Below, piece by piece: positions 57,636-64,000 of a stretch of 64,000 nt of DNA (positions within the stretch are counted from its first letter, which is position 1; each line of letters opens with the position of its first letter). The DNA comes from Limimaricola hongkongensis DSM 17492 (GTDB taxonomy: Bacteria > Pseudomonadota > Alphaproteobacteria > Rhodobacterales > Rhodobacteraceae). The notes below the pieces were generated by a model. It made no database searches. It saw only the letters and a program-made list of their open reading frames with translations, and was not told the origin of the DNA. The translations under genes and the position numbers were made by a program. The stretch spans positions 266,749-330,748 of the forward strand of contig NZ_KK088649.1 of the NCBI RefSeq assembly GCF_000600975.2, given 5' to 3'.

Positions 57636-59516
57636 ATGTTCCGTTTTTTCGAAGGCCTCGTCGATCCCTATGGGGAGTACGAGCAGACCGATCATCCGCC
57701 GACGCGGCTGTGGCCCTTTCTGAAGGGATTCGCGGCGCCGTTTTCGCGCATCTTCTGGATCACCGGCATCCTGTCGGTGGTCGTCGCCGTGGTCGAGATC
57801 TGGCTGATCGCCTATATGGGCCGTCTCGTCGACCTGCTGGGCCGGGCCACGCCCGACAATGTCATGGCCCGGCACGGGCTGGAGCTTCTGGTCGTCGCTC
57901 TCTTCATCCTGGTCCTGCGGCCCGCCTTCCAGGCGGCGCATGTGCTACTGTTGAACAACGCGATCCTGCCCAATTTCGGCACCACCGTGCGCTGGCGCGC
58001 GCATCGGCACGTGCTGCGCCAGTCGGTCGGCTGGTTCGAGAACGATTTCGCGGGCCGCATCGCCAACCGGATCATGCAGACGCCGCCCGCCGCGGGCGAA
58101 GTGGTGTTCCAGATCTTCGACGCGATCACCTTCGCGCTGGCCTATGTGGTCGGCGCCGCCGTGCTCCTGGGCGAGGCCGACCCGCTGCTGCTCTTGCCGC
58201 TGCTGTTGTGGTTCGCGCTCTACGCCGCGCTGATGCGCTGGACCGTGCGCCGGATCGGCCCGGCTTCCGAGGCGTCCTCCAACGCGCGCAGCGCCGTGAC
58301 GGGCCGTGTGGTCGACACCTATACCAACATCCACTCGGTCAAGATGTTCGCCCATCACGACCGCGAGCTGCAGGGCGCGAAATCGGTGATCGAGCACGCC
58401 CGCGCCACCTTCCAGCGCGAAATGCGGCTCTACACGATCATGGACGTGTCGCTGTCGGTGCTCAACGGGTTGTTGATCGTCGGCGTGGTCGGCTGGGGGC
58501 TGTGGCTGTGGATCACCGGGGCGGCGAGCGTCGGGGTGGTGGCGGCCGCCACGGCGCTGTGCCTGCGGCTCAACGCGATGACCGGCTGGATCATGTGGGC
58601 GGTGACCAATTTCTTCCAGAATCTCGGCGTCATCTCCGAGGGCATGCGCACCATCGCCCAGCCGATCACGCTCACCGATGACGACCGCGCCGGGCAATTG
58701 AAGGTCGCGCGCGGCGAAATCGCCGCGGTCGGTCTCAACCACCGCTATGGCCGCGACGCGGGTGGTGTCGGGCCGTTGGAGCTGACAATCCCGGCGGGGC
58801 AGAAGGTCGGTCTCGTCGGCGCCTCCGGCGCGGGCAAATCGACCCTCGTGAAGCTGCTGTTGCGCTTCTACGACCCCGAACGGGGCCGGATCGAGATCGA
58901 CGGCCAGGACATCGCCCGCGTCACCCAGGACAGCCTGCGCCAAGCGATCGGCATGGTCCAGCAGGACAGCGCGCTGTTGCACCGCTCCGTGCGCGAGAAC
59001 ATCCTCTATGGCCGCCCCGACGCGACAGAGGCCGAGATGATCGCCGCCGCCCGGCAGGCCGAGGCGCATGATTTCATCCTCGACCTCGTCGATGGCGAGG
59101 GGCGGCAGGGCTACGACGCGCAGGTCGGCGAACGCGGCGTGAAGCTCTCGGGCGGGCAGCGGCAGCGCATCGCGCTCGCCCGCGTGATCCTCAAGGACGC
59201 GCCGATCCTCGTGCTCGACGAGGCGACCTCGGCGCTCGATTCAGAGGTCGAGGCCGCGATCCAGTCGACGCTGCACGAGATGATGGAGGGCAAGACCGTC
59301 ATCGCCATCGCGCACCGGCTGTCGACCATTTCGCGGATGGACCGGGTGCTGGTGATGGAGGAGGGCCGCATCGTCGAGGATGGCACGCATGACGCCCTTC
59401 TGGAGCGCGGCGGCATCTATGCCCGGTTCTGGGCCCGCCAGTCGGGCGGCTTTCTCGGCATGGATGCCGATGGGGCCGAGGACGCCGCATCAAAGCCCAC
59501 GGAGGCCGCCGAATGA
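57636..59516 (+). CDS. ABC half-transporter (membrane plus ATPase domains), first of a pair
   Basis: MsbA/multidrug-type exporter, substrate unknown. The product is 626 residues with an N-terminal stretch DPYGEYEQTDHPPTRLWPF, six membrane helices (about 45-330), and an ATPase with Walker A GASGAGKST, LSGGQRQR and ILVLDEATSALDSE. The start at 57636 gives MFRFFEGLVDPYG; the longer frame from 57588 is less likely. It overlaps the second half-transporter by 4 bases, suggesting a heterodimer. Confidence 0.92.
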   Translation: MFRFFEGLVDPYGEYEQTDHPPTRLWPFLKGFAAPFSRIFWITGILSVVVAVVEIWLIAYMGRLVDLLGRATPDNVMARHGLELLVVALFILVLRPAFQAAHVLLLNNAILPNFGTTVRWRAHRHVLRQSVGWFENDFAGRIANRIMQTPPAAGEVVFQIFDAITFALAYVVGAAVLLGEADPLLLLPLLLWFALYAALMRWTVRRIGPASEASSNARSAVTGRVVDTYTNIHSVKMFAHHDRELQGAKSVIEHARATFQREMRLYTIMDVSLSVLNGLLIVGVVGWGLWLWITGAASVGVVAAATALCLRLNAMTGWIMWAVTNFFQNLGVISEGMRTIAQPITLTDDDRAGQLKVARGEIAAVGLNHRYGRDAGGVGPLELTIPAGQKVGLVGASGAGKSTLVKLLLRFYDPERGRIEIDGQDIARVTQDSLRQAIGMVQQDSALLHRSVRENILYGRPDATEAEMIAAARQAEAHDFILDLVDGEGRQGYDAQVGERGVKLSGGQRQRIALARVILKDAPILVLDEATSALDSEVEAAIQSTLHEMMEGKTVIAIAHRLSTISRMDRVLVMEEGRIVEDGTHDALLERGGIYARFWARQSGGFLGMDADGAEDAASKPTEAAE

Positions 59517-61345
59517 TCGACATCTCGCGCCTGATCGCGCCGTTCCGGCCCGCCAACGGCCCGCCCCCCGCGACGCTGTGGCGCTTTCTGCGCTGGGCGC
59601 TCTCGGGCAGCTTTGCCGTGACGGGGGTCAGCGCCGCCGTGTCGATGCTGGCCGGCGTGCTCGAAGTGCTCTCGGCGCTGATCCTTGGGCGGGTGATCGA
59701 TGCGGCGCTGGCCGCCGGGCCGGATGGGTTCTTTTCGGGCCATACCGGCCTGCTTCTCGGCGTGATCGCCTTCTTCATCCTGCTGCGTCCGATCGTGATG
59801 GGCCTGTCGGGGCTGATGCAGAGCGTGGTGCTGCAGCCTTCGGTCTACACGCTGGTGCTGTCGCGGCTGCATCGCCACACGCTGGGTCAGGCGGTCAGTT
59901 TCTTCGACAACGACTTCGCGGGCCGCATCGCGCAAAAGCAGATGCAGGCCGCGCGCGCCACGACCGAGCTGACCGTCGACACGATCCAGACCGTGTTCTT
60001 CGCGCTGGCCTCTCTGGTCGGCTCGGCGCTCTTGCTGCTGACCATCGACGGTCTGACGGCGGGGCTGCTGACGCTGTGGCTTCTGGGCTATCTCGGCCTG
60101 ATCCGACTCTACATGCCCAAAATTCGCGCCAGTTCCACCGCCCGCGCCTCGGCCCGCGCCATGGTGACGGGGCAGGTCGTCGACACGATCACCAACATCA
60201 AGACGGTGAAGCTGTTCGGCCATTCCGAGCACGAGGACCGCGCGGCGCTGGGCGCGATGCACGAATACCGCGAGCGGGCGCTGGGTTTCGGCGTGGTCTC
60301 GGCGGGGTTCCGGTTCTGGCTGATGGCGCTGGCGGGCGTGCTGCCGGTGATCGTCACCGGCGCGACGCTGTGGTTCTGGGGCCAGGGTGCCGCGAGCGCG
60401 GGCGACATCGCCGCCGCCGGGACCATCTCGCTCAGGCTGGCGCAGATGACCGGCTGGGTCAGCTTCACGCTGATGGGGATGTATTCCAACCTCGGCGAGG
60501 TCGAGGACGCGATCCACACGCTGTCGCCCGCGCATGGGCTGACCGACCGGACGGGCGCGCGCGAGCTGCAGCTGCATGAGGGAAGGGTGCGGTTTCACGA
60601 CGTCCGCTTCACCTATGGCGGTGGCGCGGGGGGGCTGCGCGGCGTCGATCTCGACATCGCGCCGGGCGAAAAGATCGGCATCGTCGGGGCTTCGGGCGCG
60701 GGCAAATCGACGCTCGTGGCGGCGCTCTTGCGGCTTTACGACGTGGAGCGGGGCCGGATCGAGATCGACGGGCAGGACATCTCGGACGTGACGCAGGAAA
60801 GCCTGCGTCGCAGCATCGGCATGGTCACGCAGGACACCGCCATGTTCAACCGCTCGGCCCGCGACAACATCCGTTACGGATACCCGGATGCGCCGCAGGA
60901 GGCGGTCGAGCGCGCCGCCGCGCGGGCCGAGGCGCATGGCTTCATCGGCGATCTCGCCGATGCCAAGGGGCGCAGGGGATACGACGCGCATCTGGGCGAG
61001 CGCGGGGTAAAGCTGTCGGGCGGGCAGCGCCAGCGCATCGCCATCGCGCGCGCCATGCTCAAGGACGCGCCGATCCTCGTGCTCGACGAGGCGACCTCGG
61101 CGCTGGATTCGGAGGTCGAGGCGCAGATCCAGACCGCGCTGGAGCAGGCGATGGAGGGAAAGACCGTCATCGCCATCGCGCACCGGCTGTCGACCATTGC
61201 GCGCATGGACCGGATCGTGGTCATGGAGGGGGGCCGGATCGTCGAACAGGGCACGCATGACGACCTGCTGGAACGCGGCGGGGTGTATGCCCGCTACTGG
61301 ACCCGGCAATCGGGCGGCTTCCTCGGGCAGGAGGCCGCGGAATAG
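59513..61345 (+). CDS. ABC half-transporter, second of a pair
   Basis: Close paralogue of the preceding gene. The product is 610 residues: six membrane helices, Walker A GASGAGKST, LSGGQRQR and ILVLDEATSALDSE, H-loop AIAHRLSTIARMD. Both ATPase sites look intact, unlike heterodimers with one degenerate site. It is ATGA-coupled to the first gene; the partner pair probably forms one exporter. Substrate not deducible from sequence. Confidence 0.92.
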   Translation: MIDISRLIAPFRPANGPPPATLWRFLRWALSGSFAVTGVSAAVSMLAGVLEVLSALILGRVIDAALAAGPDGFFSGHTGLLLGVIAFFILLRPIVMGLSGLMQSVVLQPSVYTLVLSRLHRHTLGQAVSFFDNDFAGRIAQKQMQAARATTELTVDTIQTVFFALASLVGSALLLLTIDGLTAGLLTLWLLGYLGLIRLYMPKIRASSTARASARAMVTGQVVDTITNIKTVKLFGHSEHEDRAALGAMHEYRERALGFGVVSAGFRFWLMALAGVLPVIVTGATLWFWGQGAASAGDIAAAGTISLRLAQMTGWVSFTLMGMYSNLGEVEDAIHTLSPAHGLTDRTGARELQLHEGRVRFHDVRFTYGGGAGGLRGVDLDIAPGEKIGIVGASGAGKSTLVAALLRLYDVERGRIEIDGQDISDVTQESLRRSIGMVTQDTAMFNRSARDNIRYGYPDAPQEAVERAAARAEAHGFIGDLADAKGRRGYDAHLGERGVKLSGGQRQRIAIARAMLKDAPILVLDEATSALDSEVEAQIQTALEQAMEGKTVIAIAHRLSTIARMDRIVVMEGGRIVEQGTHDDLLERGGVYARYWTRQSGGFLGQEAAE

Positions 61346-61363
61346 ACGCCTGAGGATGACGCC

Positions 61364-62614
61364 ATGACCGAGACCCTGCCGCCGAACACCCCGCAGCCCG
61401 ATCCCGCGCCGAAGGGCGAGGTGACGATCGAAGCGGTGACGCATCACGGCATGGGCCGGACGGCGGATGGCACGCTGGTGCCGCGCGTGCTGCCCGGCGA
61501 GGTGGTGACCATCGCCGCCGACGGCCCGAAGATCATCACCCCCTCGCCCGAGCGCGTCGCGCCGCCCTGCCGTCATTTCAAGGCCTGCGGCGGCTGCGCG
61601 ATGCAGCATGCGAGCGATGGCTTCGTCGAAGGCTGGAAGGCCGAGATCGTGCGCACGGCGCTGCGCGCGCAGGGGCTCGACGGTGACATCGCGGGGGTCG
61701 AAACCTCGCCCGCCGACAGCCGCCGCCGCGCCCGTCTCGCGGGGCGGCGCACGAAAAAGGGCGCGCTGGTCGGGTTTCACGCCCGCGCCTCCGACACGGT
61801 GATCGAGGTGCCGGGCTGCCGGCTGATGCTGCCCGCGCTCACCGCGCTGATCCCGGCGCTGGAGCGGATCGCGGCACTCGCCGCCTCGCGCAAGGGCGAG
61901 GCCGGGCTCACCGTGACCGACAGCGAGGCCGGGCCGGACCTGCATATCGACACCGACAAGCCGCTGACCGAAGAGCTGCGCCTGTCGCTGCCCGAGATCG
62001 CGCGCGAGGCCGGGCTCGCGCGGCTGGTCTGGGCCGACGAGATCGTGGCCGAGCTGGTGCCGCCGGTGCAGCGCATGGGCCGGGCCCGCGTCGTGCCGCC
62101 GCCGGGCGCCTTCCTGCAGGCCACCGCGCATGGCGAGGCGGCGCTGTTGAAATGCGTGCGCGACGCCGTGGCGGGTGCCGATCGCATCGTCGATCTCTTT
62201 GCCGGCTGCGGCACCTTTTCGCTGCCGCTCGCCGAGCGGGCCGAGATCCACGCGGTCGAGGGCGAGGCCGCCATGCTCGCCGCGCTCGACCGCGGCTGGC
62301 GCGGCGCGGCGGGTCTCAAGCGGGTGAGCACGGAGGCGCGCGACCTGTTCCGCCGCCCGCTGCTGCCCGACGAGCTGAAGCGATTCGACGCCGCCGTGAT
62401 CGACCCGCCCCGCGCCGGGGCGCAGGCGCAGGTGGCGGCGCTGGCCGCGTCTCACATCCCCGTGATCGCGATGGTTTCCTGCAGCCCGGCCAGTTTCGCG
62501 CGCGATGCGAAAACCCTTGTGGAACAGGGCTATGACATGGGGCCGATCACCGTGGTGGACCAATTCCGCTGGTCGCCGCATCTGGAGTTGGCGACACGGT
62601 TCACGCGCCGCTAA
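61364..62614 (+). CDS. RlmD/TrmA-family RNA methyltransferase
   Basis: SAM-dependent uridine C5 methyltransferase with an iron-sulfur cluster, acting on rRNA or tRNA. The product is 416 residues. A TRAM-like N-terminus (EVTIEAVTHHGMGRTADG) leads to cluster cysteines in PPCRHFKACGGCAMQH and a distal Cys in PGCRL. The SAM loop is IVDLFAGCGTFSLPLAE; the catalytic region is DPPRAGA and SCSPASFARD. Target position not assignable. It follows the ABC pair by 18 bp. Confidence 0.92.
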   Translation: MTETLPPNTPQPDPAPKGEVTIEAVTHHGMGRTADGTLVPRVLPGEVVTIAADGPKIITPSPERVAPPCRHFKACGGCAMQHASDGFVEGWKAEIVRTALRAQGLDGDIAGVETSPADSRRRARLAGRRTKKGALVGFHARASDTVIEVPGCRLMLPALTALIPALERIAALAASRKGEAGLTVTDSEAGPDLHIDTDKPLTEELRLSLPEIAREAGLARLVWADEIVAELVPPVQRMGRARVVPPPGAFLQATAHGEAALLKCVRDAVAGADRIVDLFAGCGTFSLPLAERAEIHAVEGEAAMLAALDRGWRGAAGLKRVSTEARDLFRRPLLPDELKRFDAAVIDPPRAGAQAQVAALAASHIPVIAMVSCSPASFARDAKTLVEQGYDMGPITVVDQFRWSPHLELATRFTRR

Positions 62615-62703
62615 CCCGGTGCGGCGATGCTCTCCCCCTAGGCGGGATTTGCGAAGTTCGGTAAGAATCGGCCAAACGGCATCAGACCGGGGCAGTGAGC
62701 ATC

Positions 62704-63198
62704 ATGACCATCGACAGACGCAAGTTCATCCTCGCCGCGCCGGCGCTCATCGCCGCCTGCGCAGGCCCGCAGACGCTTGGCTATGACGGCCCCAAGGTGA
62801 CGTCGATCATGGCCTTCAAATCGCAGCGCAAGCTGTACCTGCTTCATGGCAACAAGGCGCTGAAGACCTATCCGTTCCAGCTCGGCTTCGCGCCGGTGGG
62901 CCACAAGCAGTTCGAGGGCGACGGCAAGACGCCCGAGGGCACCTACATCATCGACCGGCGCAACCCGCAGAGCGAGTACCACCTGTCGGTCGGAATCTCC
63001 TATCCGAACGCGCGGGACCGCGCCTTTGCCGCCGCGCATGGGCGCAGCCCCGGCGGCGAGATCTTCATCCACGGCACGCCGGACGTGGTCGCGGGTCGCA
63101 AGGACTGGACCGCGGGCTGCATCGCGGTGACCAACCCCGAGGTCGAGGAGATCTATGCCATGGTCGGCGATTACACCCCGATCTTCGTCAAGGCCTGA
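62704..63198 (+). CDS. L,D-transpeptidase (YkuD), predicted lipoprotein
   Basis: Cross-links or modifies peptidoglycan, or attaches lipoproteins to it. The product is 164 residues. The N-terminus has twin arginines (DRRKF) and a lipobox ending at Cys19 (LIAAC), so it is probably Tat- or Sec-exported and lipidated. The catalytic motif is FIHGTP (His123) and AGCIAVTN (Cys139). A GTG at 62695 in frame is an alternative start. Confidence 0.92.
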   Translation: MTIDRRKFILAAPALIAACAGPQTLGYDGPKVTSIMAFKSQRKLYLLHGNKALKTYPFQLGFAPVGHKQFEGDGKTPEGTYIIDRRNPQSEYHLSVGISYPNARDRAFAAAHGRSPGGEIFIHGTPDVVAGRKDWTAGCIAVTNPEVEEIYAMVGDYTPIFVKA

Positions 63199-63207
63199 GC
63201 GCCGGGC

Positions 63208-63227
63208 GGGGGCGCACAGGCGCCCCC
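63208..63227. terminator. GC hairpin between convergent genes
   Basis: GGGGGCGC and GCGCCCCC around ACAG. It lies between the L,D-transpeptidase and CAP genes; no U-run in either direction. Confidence 0.4.
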
Positions 63228-63240
63228 CGGCCTGCCCGGC

Positions 63241-63251
63241 GGGGGGGGGGG
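63241..63251 (+). repeat. Run of 11 G
   Basis: Homopolymer of 11 G, intergenic, 5 bp from the CAP gene stop. Such tracts are prone to slippage and sequencing error. Confidence 0.9.
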
Positions 63252-63255
63252 CGGT

Positions 63256-63765
63256 TCAGGCCGCCAGCACCATCGTCCACCAGATCTTGCCCGCGGGTTC
63301 CTGGTACCATGCGAGCCCCATCCGGGTCGCGGTGGGATCGAGGATCACGTCGCGCGTGGCGGGCTCCTCCATCCAGGCGGCGAGGGTCTCGAGCTCGGTC
63401 TCGTAGGTCTCCGAGATCGTCTCCCCCACGAGACGCCCGGTGAAGCCGACGCGGCGCAGCCGGTCCACCGGCGAGGAGCCGTCCGAGCCGAAATGCCAGG
63501 GCCGGTTCTGCACGCTCATGTCGCGCGAATGGGTCGCGGCGGCGGCGTTGAGCTGTGCGTCGAGAGACAGCTGCGACAGCCCGCGCGCCCGGCGCAGCGT
63601 GTTCACGCCGTCGAGCATCCGAAACGGGATCTGCGCCTCGTCCTCGGGCTTGATGCGGTAGACCTGCGGCAACGGAAGCCCGTCGGGGCCGATGCGGCCC
63701 GAGGGCGCGGCACAGGCCGAAAGGCCGGTGAGAAGAAGGCCGAGTATCAGCTCGCGTCGCTGCAT
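63256..63765 (-). CDS. CAP/SCP-domain lipoprotein
   Basis: Cysteine-rich secretory protein/PR-1 fold protein of unknown function, common in bacterial envelopes. The product is 169 residues. A lipoprotein signal ends LTGLSAC (Cys18). The CAP domain shows NTLRRARGLSQLSLDAQLNA, HSRDM and HFGSDGSS with family His. The stop is near a poly-G tract. Confidence 0.88.
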   Translation of the reverse strand: MQRRELILGLLLTGLSACAAPSGRIGPDGLPLPQVYRIKPEDEAQIPFRMLDGVNTLRRARGLSQLSLDAQLNAAAATHSRDMSVQNRPWHFGSDGSSPVDRLRRVGFTGRLVGETISETYETELETLAAWMEEPATRDVILDPTATRMGLAWYQEPAGKIWWTMVLAA

Positions 63766-63929
63766 GCGTCACCTGTGAAAACCAGAATGTGGGCCTGATT
63801 AGCGGCAGCTGCGCCGCAGATCAAACGGGATCGGCAAGGCCCCGCCAAGCCGCGCGCGCCGCGATTGCGCGCGCCGCGACCGGGCACTACGAAAATTGCG
63901 TGACGTCACCCCCTTTGCCGGAGATTCGC

Positions 63930-64000
63930 ATGGGTCACGACCCCAAGGCGCCCACCCGCCGCGGCTTCATCGCCGCTTCCGCCGCCCTCGGCGCCACCGC
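63930..64000 (+). CDS. Start of a Tat-exported protein (cut by window edge)
   Basis: Only 23 complete codons are visible. The ATG at 63930 follows CCGGAG at 6-nt spacing. MGHDPKAPTRRGFIAAS is a twin-arginine signal leading into a hydrophobic alanine-rich stretch. Function cannot be assigned. The 164 bp upstream hold a 10-bp palindrome GTGACGTCAC (63900-63909) and a duplicated CGCGCGCCGCGA segment. Confidence 0.7.
   Translation, partial: MGHDPKAPTRRGFIAASAALGAT

Noticed and set aside
63241-63251. Phase-variable poly-G promoter tract
   Set aside because: The tract lies downstream of both convergent genes, not within a promoter or reading frame, so switching is unlikely.

Overview
The window is GC-rich chromosomal DNA of an alphaproteobacterium, most likely Rhodobacterales/Rhodobacteraceae (Roseobacter-Paracoccus-Rhodobacter type). 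Evidence: the RegB-SenC-RegA redox locus; a hemD-mic60-hemY operon and a Tim44-like gene, both typical of alphaproteobacteria; alphaproteobacterial-type AddAB; GANTC-rich origin DNA (CcrM methylation context); a CtrA-type TTAA-N7-TTAA site; and perfect parS sites. Everything readable looks like core genome. I see no insertion sequence, prophage, CRISPR array, toxin-antitoxin pair or integrated island.

Layout. 1-9008: malic enzyme (cut by the window edge), mutS, the hrcA-grpE heat-shock operon, then rph-rdgB-hemW. 9015-16348: a leftward block hemJ-rho-mnmE-mnmG-rsmG-parA-parB, with parS sites inside the first codons or ribosome-binding regions of rsmG and mnmG. 16349-16767: a 419-bp gene-free stretch with the hallmarks of the chromosomal replication origin (DnaA boxes, an AT-rich segment, 12 GANTC sites, a 15-bp direct repeat). 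16768-19466: the rightward block maf-aroE-coaE-dnaQ. Genes on both sides are therefore transcribed away from the origin.

19470-28533: secB, fxsA, a Tim44-like gene, mltA, an Smr protein, an MFS transporter, a lipid kinase with a metallophosphoesterase, the HslUV protease (with a heat-shock-like promoter and a strong intercistronic hairpin) and thioredoxin. 28591-37008: a tightly overlapping leftward operon tsaE-amgK-murU-like-addB-addA (tRNA modification, cell-wall sugar recycling, double-strand break repair). 37057-41452: an orphan triple-PAS protein preceded by a consensus CtrA site, then regB diverging from senC-regA. 41525-45550: tRNA-Thr(CGT) and hemY-mic60-hemD on the reverse strand. 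45626-48824: tsaD-gpsA-YciI-EVE and a small membrane protein. 49043-54691: ahcY, a GT8 glycosyltransferase with an HD hydrolase, periplasmic msrA, argG and a NUDIX gene. 54762-62614: hslO-CoA pyrophosphatase-cca, a pair of ABC half-transporters and an RlmD/TrmA-type RNA methyltransferase. 62704-64000: an L,D-transpeptidase lipoprotein, a CAP-domain lipoprotein and the start of a Tat-exported protein.

Functionally the window combines replication initiation and segregation (oriC, parABS), tRNA modification (mnmE, mnmG, tsaD, tsaE, cca), proteostasis (hrcA, grpE, hslUV, secB, hslO, trxA, msrA), DNA repair (mutS, addAB) and redox regulation. The most notable non-coding signals are the origin architecture, the parS sites embedded in gene starts, the CtrA site before the PAS gene and the hslV-hslU palindrome.
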